This document shows positions 16,412 to 26,586 of a DNA stretch of 64,000 nucleotides, one piece after another (position 1 is the stretch's first letter; each line of letters starts with the position of its first letter). The translations under genes were made by a program, and so were the position numbers. The DNA comes from Kitasatospora cathayae (GTDB lineage Bacteria; Actinomycetota; Actinomycetes; Streptomycetales; Streptomycetaceae): contig NZ_CP115452.1 in NCBI RefSeq assembly GCF_027627435.1, forward strand, positions 1 through 64,000. Direction: 5' to 3'. The notes under the pieces were generated by a model, which had not been told where the DNA came from, ran no database searches, and was given only the letters and a program-made list of their open reading frames with translations.

Positions 16412-17497
16412 TTGGCCGTGGAGGGTGGGCGACAAACGGGGACAGCGGTGGCGGTGGCGATCGATTCGCGGGTCCGCGAGCGGCTGGTGCGGACGGTGGC
16501 CTCGGCGAAGTCCGAGGTGCGGGCGGTGTTGCGGGCCCGGATCGTACTCGCGGCGGCGGACGGACTCGCCAATGGCGCGATCGCCAGGGAGCTGGAGGTC
16601 AGCGTGAACACGGCGCGCAAGTGGCGCGGGCGGTTCGCCGCACAGGGCCTGGACGGCTTGCGGGACGTCGAACGGTCGGGACGGCCGAAGATCTACGGGC
16701 CCGAGGTCCGCGTGGCGATCGTGGCCACGGCAACCAGCATGCCGCCGCATCCGGAGGCGACCTGGTCACACCGGGCCATCGCTCAGCGCGTGGCCGACAC
16801 CTGCTTCGTGTCGGTCTCCGCCTCCCAGGTCGGCCGGATCCTGGCCGGTCTGGACCTGAAGCCGCACAAGGTCCGCGGCTGGCTTACCCGCCGGGACACC
16901 CCCGACTTCTGGCAGCGAGCGTCCGGGGTGTGCGCCCTCTACCTCGACCCGCCGGAGGGGGCGGTGGTGCTTTCCATCGACGAGAAGACCGCGATCGCCG
17001 CCCGTTCACGCCGCCATCCCGGTCGTCCCACACGCCCCGGTAAACCCGTCCAGCAGGAGTTCGAGTACCGGCGTCACGGCACCGCCTCCCTCGTCGCCGC
17101 TCTCGACGTGCGCACCGGTGAGGTCCTCACTGAGGTGATCACCCGCAACAACGCGGCGACCTTCACCGCCTTCCTGGACCAGCTCGACCGGGCGATCGCT
17201 CGTGGCAAGGAGATCCACGTCGTGCTCGACAACGGCTCCTCCCACACCGCCAAGCACACCAAGGCGTGGCTGGCCGCGCACCCGCGCTGGCACGTCCGCT
17301 GGACCCCGCCGCACGCTTCCTGGCTCAACCAGGTCGAGCTGTTCTTCTCCGCCCTGACCCGCCGGGTCGTGCGGCACGGCGACTTCGCCAGCCGCGACGA
17401 CCTGATCGAGAAGCTGGAGGCATACGTCATCGGACACAACGAGACCGCCAAGCCCTACCGCTGGACCTACGAAGGAACCCCGCTCAAGGCCGCCTGA
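16412..17497 (+). CDS. IS630-family transposase, intact
   Basis: A transposase of about 355 residues. The N-terminal HTH (IARELEVSVNTARKWRGRFA) binds the ends; the DDE catalytic domain has VLSIDEKTAIAA (first Asp), IHVVLDNGSSHTAKHTK (second Asp) and PHASWLNQVELFFSALTRR (Glu). The frame is complete and the C-terminus (YEGTPLKAA) is usual. TTG 16412, GTG 16418 and GTG 16448 are possible starts. It should be active and could act on the related, broken elements nearby. Confidence 0.93.
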   Translation: MAVEGGRQTGTAVAVAIDSRVRERLVRTVASAKSEVRAVLRARIVLAAADGLANGAIARELEVSVNTARKWRGRFAAQGLDGLRDVERSGRPKIYGPEVRVAIVATATSMPPHPEATWSHRAIAQRVADTCFVSVSASQVGRILAGLDLKPHKVRGWLTRRDTPDFWQRASGVCALYLDPPEGAVVLSIDEKTAIAARSRRHPGRPTRPGKPVQQEFEYRRHGTASLVAALDVRTGEVLTEVITRNNAATFTAFLDQLDRAIARGKEIHVVLDNGSSHTAKHTKAWLAAHPRWHVRWTPPHASWLNQVELFFSALTRRVVRHGDFASRDDLIEKLEAYVIGHNETAKPYRWTYEGTPLKAA

Positions 17498-17582
17498 TCA
17501 ACCCCCTCCACGAACTTCCGCGGAGCAGCACTAGCAACCGATGCGTGGGACGATGTCCGTGTTCCCTAGTGCCGTGACCGCA

Positions 17583-18503
17583 TAGGTTCGCCGGGTCGGC
17601 CTGGCCTGCCTGGGCCCTCAGTGGGCGGGAGGCCGTCCCCGCCTGCTCAGCACTGACGACGAGGACTTCGTCATCAAGACGGCCACCACCCGACCTACCA
17701 AGCTCGGGCAGCCCTTCACCCGCTGGTCCATCCGCAAACTGCTCGCCTACCTGCGCAAGGTCCATGGCCGGGTGGTCCGGATCGGCCGCGAGGCCCTGCG
17801 CTGCCTGCTCGCCCGACGCGGCGTCACCTTCCAGCGCACCAAGACCTGGAAGGAGTCCACCGACCCCGAGTACGATGCCAAGCTCGACCGGATCGAACAC
17901 GTCCTGGAGTACTTCCCCGACCGCACGTTCGCGTTCGACGAGTTCGGCCCGCTCGGTATCCGCCCCACCGCGGGAAGCTGTTGGGCCGAGCAGGGCCGGC
18001 CTGACCGGCTCCCGGCGACCTACCACCGTACCCACGGCGTCACGTACTTCCACGGCTGCTACTCCGTCGGCGACGACACCCTGTGGGGAGTCAACCGCCG
18101 CCGCAAGGGCATCGCGAACACGCTGGCCGCGCTGAGGTCGATCCGGGCCGCCCGTCCGGACGGTGCCCCGGTCTACGTGATCCTGGACAATCTCTCCGCC
18201 CACAACGGCAAGAAGATCCTCCGCTGGGCGAAGAACAACAACGTCCACCTGTGCTTCACCCCGACCAACGCCTCCTGGGCGAACCCGATCGAGGCGCACT
18301 TCGGCGCACTGAGGCAGTTCACGCTCGTCAACTCCAACCACCCGAACCATACGGTCCAGACCCGCGCACTGCACCGCTACCTGCGCTGGCGCAACGCCAA
18401 CGCCCGCCACCCCGACGTCCTCGCCGCCCAGCGCAAGGAACGCGCCCGCATCCGCAGCGAGAAAGGCCTCCGCTGGGGCGGCAGACCCGCTCTCGCCGCG
18501 TGA
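17583..18503 (+). pseudogene. IS630-family transposase lacking its N-terminus
   Basis: The frame reads from LACLGPQWAGGRPRLLS through FTRWSIRKLLAYLRKVHG, FAFDEFGPLGIRPTAG (first Asp), VYVILDNLSAHNGKKI (second Asp) and NASWANPIEAHFG (Glu) to RIRSEKGLRWGGRP. The DDE triad is complete but roughly the first 60 residues, including the helix-turn-helix, are missing, and sequence before codon one of the remnant is the element's terminal repeat. There is no good start before GTG 17772. It is probably inactive. Confidence 0.85.
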
Positions 18504-18525
18504 TCAGGCGACCGAGCGCGGAGCG

Positions 18526-19065
18526 TCACATTTTCGTACCCCGGGCGATCCGATACAGCACATTCCGACGCAGTGGCCCCTCGGGCGCGGCGGGGTCGTC
18601 GAAGTCGTCAGCGGGATCCCGGGTCATGCCGATCCGGCGCATGACCGCCTGGGAGCGGAGGTTGGTGGCTGTCGTTACCGCCAGGATTTCGGGGAGTCCA
18701 AGGGCCTCAAGGCCGAAGGCCAGACCCGCCACGGCGGCCTCGGTAGCGTAGCCCTGGCCCCAGGCTGAACGAGCGAGCCTCCAACCGATCTCCACCCCCG
18801 TGAACGGCATGCCGTCATCCACCTGGTCCAGGCCCGCGAAGCCGATGAACTCGCCCGTAGCCAGTACTTCGAGCGCCCACCATCCGTAGCCTCGCTCGTC
18901 GAACTCGGTCTGGAACCGTGCCACGGAGGCATCGCTCTGTTCACGGGTCAGCAGGTCACCCAAGTGCTCGCGGACCTCGGGATCGGCATTCATCGCCGCC
19001 CACGGTTCAAGGTCAGAGTCCTGCCATCGACGGAGGATGAGGCGATCGGTACGCAATTCAGTCAT
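18526..19065 (-). CDS. GNAT N-acetyltransferase (RimJ/RimL type)
   Basis: A 179-residue acetyltransferase: starts MTELRTDRLILRRWQDSDLE, has the acetyl-CoA-binding turn RSAWGQGYATEAAVAGLAFG and the late VTTATNLRSQAVMRRIGM, all typical of the RimJ/RimL (Acetyltransf_3) group. These proteins acetylate protein N-termini or small amines using acetyl-CoA; the substrate here is unknown. It is convergent with the truncated IS630 transposase, 22 bases apart, and lies inside that element's terminal repeats. ATG 19065 is chosen because homologous sequence begins there. Confidence 0.9.
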   Translation of the reverse strand: MTELRTDRLILRRWQDSDLEPWAAMNADPEVREHLGDLLTREQSDASVARFQTEFDERGYGWWALEVLATGEFIGFAGLDQVDDGMPFTGVEIGWRLARSAWGQGYATEAAVAGLAFGLEALGLPEILAVTTATNLRSQAVMRRIGMTRDPADDFDDPAAPEGPLRRNVLYRIARGTKM

Positions 19066-19338
19066 GTTGCCAAGCCAACGTGGGCCTCGGTCCCAAGGCA
19101 ATCCATTTTCCTCAGGGCTGTTACCGCCCAGCCGATGGGACTCAACACGCCCCCAGGGCAGCGAGGCGGTCACTGACCCGGTGAACCTTCGCGGTCACAG
19201 CACTAGCCCGGTTCGCCGGCGATCGCTGGGCCGTGACGTCTGAGGCCTGAGGACGTCCCGTGTCAGGAGCTCACCGGTCCGTATGTGGAGCCGAGGACGG
19301 GAATTTTCCGCGGAAAATCCGAGGACAGACTGATCCGC

Positions 19339-20972
19339 TCACGATCCACTGCCCTTCGCGAGCCCGGTCTGCGCCACGCTGCCCGCCGCTCGAGCCGTCG
19401 CGGCGAGACTGCGGTGGTGGGCAGCCGCCTGGGGCTGGCCGTCAACAGCCAGGGCGTCGGCGGCGAGCCGGTAGGCGTCCGCGAGCGCCGGGCCGTAGGC
19501 GGTGGGAGCGTCGGCGAGGCACAGGCCGACGGTCTGGACGGCGGCCCCGGCGTCGCGCCACGCACCGGCCGTGTCCTCCGGTAGGAGGGTGCGGCCTCGC
19601 GCCGTCTGGACGGCTGCCAGGCTGACGCGCGTGGCGACCAGTTCCCCGTTGTCGGGAGGCAGCAGGCGGGCCCGGGCTTCGACGACGTCGGTCAACAGGG
19701 AGACCGCTTCGTCGCGGTGCCCGGCGTGGTGGTGGAAGCTTCCCAGGTTGCAGCGGGTCGCGAGCGTCATCGAGTGGTCGCTGCCGTGGAGGCGCTCGTA
19801 GTCGGCGGTGGCCTGTGTCCCGAGGGCGATGGCGTCATCCAACTGCCCCGCCTGGAAGTGGAAGGCAGCGAGGCTCCCGCGGCTGAGCAGCGTGTCGGGG
19901 TGGTCGGTGCCCTGGAACTGTTCGCGGGAGGCGAGCACCTGTCGACCGAGGATGACGGCCTCTTCCGGGTGTCCGGCCTGGTCGTAAGAGGCCGCGAGAT
20001 CCGTGCCGCATGTCGATGGTGCGGCGGTGCTGCGTGCCCAGGACGCGTTCGTGGTCGGCCAGCGTCTGTCAGCCGAGGTCGATGGCGTTCCCCAGGAAGC
20101 CGGCGCCGATAGCTGGCGACAAGGTTCCCGCTGGTTCGAAGGGTACTGGGATGGTCGTTGCCCAGGACGCGCTGACAGTCCGCCAGAACGCGCTGGCCGA
20201 GGACGATGGCCTCTGCCAACGACCGGCGCCCGATAGCAGGCGGCGAGGTTGCCGCGGGTGACCAGGGTGTCCGGATGGTCGGCCCCGATCACACGTTCGC
20301 GATCAGCGAGGACCTCCTCTCCCAGCGCGATCGCCTCGTGATCCGGCCGGTCCGGCTCAATCCGAGCTCGAGATTGCTGCGGGTGGTGAGCGTGTCGGGA
20401 TGGTCGGGGCCGAGGATCCGTTCGCGCTCCGCGAGCGTCTGCCGCCCGAGCGCGATGCCCTCGTCGAAGCGCCCGGCCTCGATGTAGTCGAGTGCGAGGT
20501 TGCTGCGGGTGGTGACGGTGGTGTGGTGATCGGTGCCCAGCTCCCGCTCGCGGTCGGCGAGTGTCCGCTCCCTCAGGGCGATGCCCCGATCGACGAGGCC
20601 GAGTTCCTTGCACGCGCTCGCCAGGTTGCCGCGGGTAGGGTGACGCGGTGCCCGGAGCCCAGCACCCGCTCGCAGTCCGCCACCGTACGTTCCCCGAGAT
20701 CGACCGCCTCGCGGAAGAGGCCCGCCCTCCGGTAGGTGCTGATGAGGGCGGCGAGGTCCCGGTCGGTGTGGTCCTCGTCCGGCCATACCGCGGTGAGAAC
20801 CTGGGCCGCGACCTGCGCGGTGCGGGTGAACTCGGGGCCGCTGAGGGTGTCCCGGATGGCGTGCTGCACGAGCTGATGGATGCGGACGCTGTCGAGAGGG
20901 CTGTCGGTGAGGTGGTCGATGAGGCTGAGGCGGTGGAGGGCTCTCAGCGCGCTCGAAGCCGCCGAGGACTCC
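19339..20972 (-). pseudogene. NB-ARC/TPR-type protein, C-terminal part, frameshifted
   Basis: The minus strand begins with SLIDHLTDSPLDSVRIHQLV and QHAIRDTLSGPEFTR, the winged-helix end of an NB-ARC-like ATPase. Kinesin-light-chain-type TPR units follow (GADHPDTLVTRGNLA, GTDHPDTLLSRGSLAAFH, GSDHSMTLATRCNLGSFH). The repeats alternate among frames with breaks near 20640, 20350 and 20000-20200, and the ATPase half is missing beyond the palindrome at 20977-20992. In Streptomyces such proteins act as STAND-type regulators or defence sensors. This copy is dead. Confidence 0.75.
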
Positions 20973-20992
20973 CGGGATTTTCTGCGGAAAAT

Positions 20993-21422
20993 CCGAGCGC
21001 GGTCAGCAGAGCGAACTGATTCCCGTCAGCCCGGGCGATAGCGGTCGTTGACGTGTCTGCGCGCTCGAGGCGTGTCGGTAGCCCTGGGCTGTCGCTCGGC
21101 AGCCGGACGGATCTGTACCGGCTCCGTTCGGTGCCCGGGATTTTCCGCGGAAAATTCGGGACGGCCGAGCGCCGGGTGCCGCAGGACTGGGAGCCCCCGG
21201 CAACCAGTGCTGCGACGCCCTCTCACCTCTGCGGTGTCAGGCACCGCGCCCGTCGTTAAGCAAGGCCGGCAGGTCGGCCTGCTGGGGTCGATCATGGCCC
21301 ACCCTCGGCTGCCCGACGTTCCTCCGAAATTTTCCGCGGAAAATCAGCGGGTCACCATCCCTCGGCCACGGCCGAGCGCCCACGGAACCCCCCGCTCCCC
21401 GGAACCTCCGTCACTGGTCCGC
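20993..21422. other. Intergenic region with two palindromic repeats
   Basis: No protein-like frame is seen. It contains the repeats at 21140-21155 and 21329-21344, which cut it into segments of about 150, 175 and 80 bases. Confidence 0.6.
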
Positions 21423-22013
21423 TCATGGCATCCAGCCGGTGGTTACGGTGGAGACCTCGGCCTCGTCGTCCTCGTCGGGCCAGCGCCCCTCGATGTGGAG
21501 CTGGATCAGCGCGGCGTGGGAGAGCGGGCTCGCGTGATCGGTGACGTCCCCGTTGGTGGTGTAGTCCAGGAGCACGACGTCCTCCTTCTCCCTGAGCAGT
21601 TCAACCAGATCGGCGACGCAGTGCTCGAGGATCCACCGATAGGAGGGCAGATAGATCCGGCGCCGAGCCGTCTCGTAGGCCAGTAGCCGGTCACCGTGCA
21701 GACCGGCCCGGTGGCCTTGGACGGGTCCGTATCGACGCACGGTCCGCTTCAGCCCTCGCATCATGGTGATCTCGAGCCTCATGGGGTCGACATCGGCGTC
21801 CTGGAAGACCTTGAGGGCTTGCCAGATCCCTTCCACGGACTGGCTGGTCACTCCCTCGCTGTAGGGAACCGGGATGCCGCCGTGCGGGTAGAAGGGGCTC
21901 AAGCGCACCCACGGATCCGGTGCCTTGGACGTCACGTCGATGATCTCTGCGCCGGGGTATTCGGTGGTCAGTGACGCCATCCCACGGCGACGGCTGGCGA
22001 TACGAATCGGCAT
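21423..22013 (-). CDS. DUF6939-family protein
   Basis: A 196-residue protein beginning IRIASRRRGMASLTTEYPGA followed by IDVTSKAPDPWVRLSPFYPH and GGIPVPYSEGV, the hallmark of DUF6939 proteins common in streptomycetes. Function is unknown. The predicted fold is soluble and mixed alpha/beta, with no signal peptide or membrane segment. It lies alone between copies of the 16-bp palindrome in a region of immunity-like genes, so a role in toxin immunity or stress is possible but unproven. ATG 22013 keeps the conserved N-terminus. Confidence 0.8.
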   Translation of the reverse strand: MPIRIASRRRGMASLTTEYPGAEIIDVTSKAPDPWVRLSPFYPHGGIPVPYSEGVTSQSVEGIWQALKVFQDADVDPMRLEITMMRGLKRTVRRYGPVQGHRAGLHGDRLLAYETARRRIYLPSYRWILEHCVADLVELLREKEDVVLLDYTTNGDVTDHASPLSHAALIQLHIEGRWPDEDDEAEVSTVTTGWMP

Positions 22014-22226
22014 CTGAATGAGGCCCCCTGGTTCGATGACAGCAGCTACCGAGCATCCCCGACGCCACTGACATCCCGCCCTTCCGTACGGCCGGGCAGC
22101 GCTGACGAGCTAGCGACGCGTGTGTGCCTATGGCCGCCGTCGGCGAGGACGAAGAGACCGTCCTATGCGAAGCCACGGCACCGGTGGGGGGAGTGGGTAC
22201 GGAAGCCAAGGTGAGTACGGGTACTC

Positions 22227-22931
22227 ATGAAGCGGCGGGACGGACCGTCCACGATTCGAACCATGGGGAATGGCATTCGGCAAGGCAGTAGGGGACGCAG
22301 GGCGGCCCGCGCGCTCGCGGTCCTCGCGGTGGCGGGTGCGGTGATGCTCGGCGGGGTGAAGGTCACCGGGGTGTGGGAGGGCGCTCCGTTCCCGGTGGCC
22401 GATCCGGCTGCCACCGCTGAGCATCTGAACAGCCAGACACTGGCCGTCTACGACTCGCTCGATGTGCCGAACGGGCTGGTGCTCAATCTGAGCAACAGCC
22501 TCGGGATCAAGGCCGACATCTATGACTGCCACGGGCGGGGGCTCTCCCACTTCCTCGACAACCTGGAAGACACCGCCCCTTACGAGCCCCGCACGGCGGC
22601 GATCAGCGCGGGCTTGACGGTTACCGGGCTCAAGCACCCGCAGGCCGCGGAGGCGCTGGAGCGAGCCCGCGGTGCCTTGACCGCGCAAGGATGGACGGTC
22701 GAGTCCCAGGCGGCGCCCGACCACATCCAGCTGAAACTGAAACCCCCGAGCACCGGCCCCAACGGCGTCTCCGACACCGTCTTCGTCGACTTCTACGACC
22801 CGAGCGGTTTCTTCACCATCGAGGCGCACGCGGAGTGCGCCCGCTACCTCGAGGGCACGCTCGTGGACTTCGAGGGGAAGCCGGAGCACCTGCCGTTCCT
22901 CTCGGTACCGGACCGGGTCCGCAGGGAGTGA
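22227..22931 (+). CDS. Membrane-anchored hypothetical protein
   Basis: A 234-residue protein with one hydrophobic segment at residues ~27-45 (ARALAVLAVAGAVMLGGVKV) after a strongly basic N-terminus, so it is probably anchored in the membrane with the rest outside. The extracytoplasmic part has CHGRGLSHFLDN, GLKHPQAAEALERARGAL and FVDFYDPSGFFTIEAHAEC. Two cysteines could pair. No family is recognised. ATG 22263 is an alternative start. A palindromic repeat lies 18 bases after the stop. Confidence 0.65.
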   Translation: MKRRDGPSTIRTMGNGIRQGSRGRRAARALAVLAVAGAVMLGGVKVTGVWEGAPFPVADPAATAEHLNSQTLAVYDSLDVPNGLVLNLSNSLGIKADIYDCHGRGLSHFLDNLEDTAPYEPRTAAISAGLTVTGLKHPQAAEALERARGALTAQGWTVESQAAPDHIQLKLKPPSTGPNGVSDTVFVDFYDPSGFFTIEAHAECARYLEGTLVDFEGKPEHLPFLSVPDRVRRE

Positions 22932-23305
22932 CCGCGATCCGCTCGGAGAGTTTTCCGCGGAAAATCCGGAGCCCACCGGAAACGGCAGCTGTGGCCTGAT
23001 CGCTGTCCTACGGAACCGCCTGTAGGGAGGAGGGAACAGGAGCTGGGCCATCGGCTGCCGACCTGGGTCAAGGGTCGAGACGGCCCAGCCCGGCGCCCCA
23101 GCGGACCTCGGCTTCCTGGTTCCGATTTTCCGCAGAAAATCGGAACCCGCGGGAAGCCGTCTCCGGGGGCGGGCTTCCGGCAAAGAGACCGGCCACTGCG
23201 AGGGCCCTTGCCGGTGAGCCGTCTGCGGCTCCCGAACCACGAAATTTTCCGCGGAAAATCCGGAGCCCGCAGGCAAGGACCAGGCAACGCATCCGGCCTG
23301 CAGGG

Positions 23306-23938
23306 TCAACGGTGGAGCACGTCCCCCGGCTCCGGGCCGCTCCGATGGTCCCGGATCAGGACATGCCCCGTCCCGGGGGAGTCGGAGCAGTCCGGGTCAT
23401 GCAGGTTCAGATCCGCGAGATCTGTCGGGAGGACGAAGTCAGTCCCGACGTACGCCGGGTCGAGGGTGAGGCTCACGCGCATACCGCTGCCGCCGTCCGA
23501 CGGCTGGAACTCCTGGACGGCGGCGAGCGGTCGGGGCCCTGCAAGGCGCTGCCTGGACGCCCGTTCCCCACACCACCGCGCGACGGCCACCTCGGCGGAC
23601 AACGCCGCCGCCGCGCACAAGGACTACCACTCGTCTCCCAGCAAGGCAGTGGCCCACCCGCCGGAGCGGGGCACGACCGAGGGTTCCCATGCGCCGGGTT
23701 GGTTCACGGTGACGGTCATATTCCGGTCGCCAGTGACCTCCAGCCGGGCCCGCAACCCAGGAGCCGGGGCAACGGACGGCGGCGGATGCAGCAGGTCCTT
23801 CCCGACAGCGACCAGGATGTGCGTCGCCAAGCTCCGGTCGCCTGGGGCGGCCCCAAAGAACATCCTCGGGTGTCTCCGGACCGTCGCGCCGAAGTCGGGT
23901 AGGTCGATCGTGATGTTGTCATACGCGCGCTCCGCCAC
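23306..23938 (-). pseudogene. GyrB/HATPase-like hypothetical protein with in-frame amber codon
   Basis: The first 104 codons encode YDNITIDLPDFGATVRRHPR then MFFGAAPGDRSLATHILVAV, resembling the RKRPGMYIG region of GyrB-type ATP-binding folds. TAG at 23624-23626 interrupts after LLGDEW, and the same frame continues SLCAAAALSAEVAVARW and then SDGGSGMRVSLTLDPAYVGT as one plausible protein of about 210 residues. A single TAG-for-tyrosine change would explain it. It is flanked by palindromic repeats at 23244 and 24117. Confidence 0.65.
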
Positions 23939-24392
23939 GGTCCGACGCTATCGCCGCGACTGGACCATCGAACCGGGAACGGGCGGTCAACCTCTCCACG
24001 TCCATGCGGGGTGAGTTCGCTTCTCCGTGGTGGGCCCGGGGCATCACGGGAATCTCGTTCGCGTCGGCCAGCCCGGTGGCACGGAAGCCGATGGCACTCC
24101 CGTCCGAGGGCGCCGAATTTTCCGCGGAAAATCGGCCGGTCGGTTCCCGCGGCCGGGGAGCGCCCACGGCCACAGGACAGCCGACAGCCTCGGCGGGGTC
24201 GGTCGAGCAAAGCCGGAGACCGACCGAGTCGCCCTCTCAGCCCGTCATCGCCACACCACCGTGCCGTGCGCGTGCTCACGGAATCCGTCTCGGACATGGT
24301 CCAGGCGTAGCGGTAGAGGGGTCTGGATCCGGAACGGGACAACTGCCTTCGTCGCCCGATCGAGCAGTCCGACGAAGCCGTGCGCCACAGAG
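23939..24392. other. Intergenic region with one palindromic repeat
   Basis: No protein-like frame is seen; it holds the 16-bp palindrome at 24117-24132. Confidence 0.55.
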
Positions 24393-24842
24393 CTAATCGG
24401 AGTTCTCCCAGACCAGTACGCCGGGGCCGTCGGGAGTGACGACCGGGATCCAGGCTTCGGCCGCCTCCGCGAGTCGGGATTCGTCGAGGATCAGGGACGG
24501 CGGGTAGAGGTCGTCCTCGCGACCGGAGCCGTAGATGCCCAGGGAGTCGACGGCGGCTCGCAGCCGGGCCAGCACCTCGGGTGTCCACTCCGTACCCCGG
24601 ACGCCCCATCCGTTCAGCTCGCCGACGAAGATCTCCTTCATCTCCTCGTCCAGGTCCGCCCCGTAGAGCGGGACGAGGTAGCCCTCCTGCTCGTACTGCG
24701 CGCAGGCGTGGCCGCCGCACTGGTTCTGGTAGACGACTCCGGTGGGCGCCGCCACGATGACGAACATCCAGCCCACGCCGCAGCCGTCGGGATCGAGGTA
24801 GACGTGTCGTTTCGGCCTGGCGTGGGAATGCGCGTCTGTCAT
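24393..24842 (-). CDS. DUF6210-family protein
   Basis: A 149-residue protein recognised as DUF6210 by YLDPDGCGVGWMFVIVAAPT followed by GVVYQNQCGGHAC and QEGYLVPLYG. It is small, soluble, acidic and rich in tryptophan, like many immunity proteins. The function is not known. It is intact, although its neighbours on both sides are broken, and stands between palindromes at 24117 and 25025. Confidence 0.82.
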   Translation of the reverse strand: MTDAHSHARPKRHVYLDPDGCGVGWMFVIVAAPTGVVYQNQCGGHACAQYEQEGYLVPLYGADLDEEMKEIFVGELNGWGVRGTEWTPEVLARLRAAVDSLGIYGSGREDDLYPPSLILDESRLAEAAEAWIPVVTPDGPGVLVWENSD

Positions 24843-25095
24843 CGGGTCAGTCTCCGCTGTGGGTCGGCCTGTAGCCGATCGGCGGAGCCGCTCCCATCAC
24901 GTGGGTTCCGCGACGAAGGCCGTGAGGTCATCGAAGCAGTGCTGGAGCGTGCCGAACCAGTGGTTTCGGCGAGAGGCCGCCCGGGCGGACAGTGCGGAAA
25001 AGTGATCTGCCTCGTCCCGTCGGAATTTTCCGCGGAAAATCCAGCGGCGTGATCAGCCGTCGACCGGTGGCTCCGGTCGCTGACACGATGGCCCG

Positions 25096-26523
25096 ATGTC
25101 CTCCTCCCCGCTCACAGAAGCCTGGCTGCGCGGCGTCGCCGCCAACCCCGCCGCGCCGTCCGATGTCCTGCTGCGTCTGCTGGCCCCGGAGGGACGCGCC
25201 GCCTGGCCGGTCCTCTGCGGGGAGCGTGCCCTTCCCTCCGACGTCGTCGAAGCGGTGCTGAAGCACCCTGAGCGGGCGGTCCGCCGCGCGTTCGCCCGTA
25301 ACCGGTACGCCGATCCCGGGCAGCGCGGCCGGCTGGTCGACGACGCCGACTCCCTCGTGCGCGCGGCTCTGGCGGCGGGGCGAAGGCCGCATCTGGGCTG
25401 GACCGAGGTGCTGCCCGACGCCGTCCTGGAAGCCCTGTTGACCGCCCGGGACGACGAAGGCGGGCAGGTGCTCACCGCCGCCGAGATCCGGCAGGAGCTG
25501 GAGTTCTCCCGGCAGATCCCGCAATCGATTCCGCCGGGGGAGATGGTTCACCACCCGAATCCGGAGCTGCGGGCCCAGGCGACTGGCTTGTGACAGTGGC
25601 TCAGCCCCGCGCAGCGCGACGCCCTCCTGGCCGACCCTGACCCCGTGGTGTCCGAGGCCGCGCGCGAGCACAGCAGGATCCTGGACCCGGCGGCGATGGA
25701 GGCGGAGCTGCCCGAACGCGACTGCCACTACCGCCATCTGCTGCTCATCAACTACGCCGTCTCCCGCACCGTCGCCGAGCGGTGCCTCGCGCAGGGGCGC
25801 GACCTGTGGTCGCTCGCTTCCAACCCCTACACTCCGGGCGAGGTCGTCGCCCGCCTGGCGCGCGGCCCGATCCGGAGGTGCGCGAGCGGGTGGCCGCCCG
25901 GGCCGACCCGGATCCGGCGCTGCTGGCGGAGCTGGCCGAGGACCCGGACGCCACCGTACGGACCCGGGCCCTACTGCAGCCGCTGCCGCGGACCTGGCCG
26001 CAGCGTGCCGCCATCGACCGGGTCGTGGGCCACGCGGCCGAATGCATCGGGCCGGTCGGCGAGATGTTCCTCGAGCCGGAGCCGGACTGGTACGAGGCGT
26101 GCGCCATGTCCCCGCACCCCCTGCTGCGACGGGTCGCCGCGGTGTTGGCCCCGGCTGCCGCGGGAATTGGCGCACCGTTTGGCCGAGGACCCCGATCCTG
26201 AGGTGCGCCACCTGCTGATGCTGCCGCGGCTTCCGCGCACCGGGCTGGGGCACCTCCTCGGGCACGGCGATCCGGAGGTCCGCGCGCTGGCCGCTGCCGA
26301 CCCCACCCTCGCCGAGCCGCCCGCCGCCCTGCTGGCCGACCCGGATCCGCGGGTGCGCCGGGCCGCAGCCGCCAACCCGCTGCTTCCCGTCGAGCTGATC
26401 GGCTCGCTCCTGGACGATCCGGAGCTCGCCGAAGGGGCCGCGGCCAACCCGCGACTGCCCGCCGAGCGCCTCCACGACCTGCTCGGCCGCAGCGGGTTGG
26501 CCGGCACCCCGCGGCCCGCGTGA
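25096..26523 (+). pseudogene. Leucine-rich-variant/HEAT-like repeat protein, broken
   Basis: Repeats such as LRGVAANPAAPSDVLLRLLA, VRRAFARNRYADPGQRGRLV and ANPLLPVELIGSLLDDPELA are of the LRV/HEAT type (roughly 24 residues, with 'NP..P...L..L.DP'). TGA at 25591-25593 interrupts after GL and the frame then goes on QWLSPAQRDALLADPDP, so it is probably a Trp-to-stop mutation. Further frameshifts lie near 25862 and 26170, after which the original frame resumes to the stop. An intact protein would be about 475 residues. Such proteins sit beside immunity genes in Streptomyces; binding partners are unknown. Confidence 0.75.
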
Positions 26524-26586
26524 TCGGATCGGGGTGAACGGAACTCTGATGCACGGCCGGCGGGCCCGCCCGTAGGCTGCGGTGCC

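Larger units (their letters stand above)
15430..17531. mobile_element. IS630-type element enclosing a P-loop kinase gene
   Basis: GTGCTGCTCCGCGG then AAGTTCGTGGAGGGG at 15430-15458 is repeated inverted at 17503-17531. Both ends are flanked by TA within CTAG (15428-15429 and 17532-17533), the target duplication expected of IS630/Tc1 elements. Between them are an intact transposase (16412-17497) whose stop is adjacent to the right repeat, and a divergent kinase-like gene (15492-16406). At 2102 bp it is about twice the size of a plain IS630. Confidence 0.85.
17569..19203. mobile_element. Second IS630-type element enclosing a GNAT acetyltransferase
   Basis: GTGCCGTGACCGCATAGG then TTCGCCGGGTC (17569-17597) matches the inverse of 19175-19203 at 26 of 29 positions. 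Each end abuts TA inside CTAG (17567-17568, 19204-19205). It contains a 5'-deleted IS630 transposase and a convergent GNAT gene, and begins only 36 bases after the previous IS630 element ends. Confidence 0.75.
19303..25040. repeat. Nine interspersed copies of a 16-bp AT-rich palindrome
   Basis: ATTTTCCGCGGAAAAT or a one-base variant occurs at 19303-19318, 20977-20992, 21140-21155, 21329-21344, 22950-22965, 23125-23140, 23244-23259, 24117-24132 and 25025-25040. The outer flanks differ from copy to copy, although GG before and CC after are frequent; the copy at 23118-23147 extends to a near-perfect 30-base palindrome. All copies are outside recognised coding regions or at gene ends, such as 18 bases after the stop at 22931. 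In DNA this GC-rich, nine chance copies in 5.7 kb are implausible. Their role is unknown: site-specific recombination, a regulator site and hairpin terminator are all possible. Confidence 0.9.

Noticed and set aside
19303..25040. The nine palindromes as a CRISPR array
   Set aside because: Spacing is irregular (about 100 to 1660 bases) and whole genes lie between copies, unlike CRISPR repeats.
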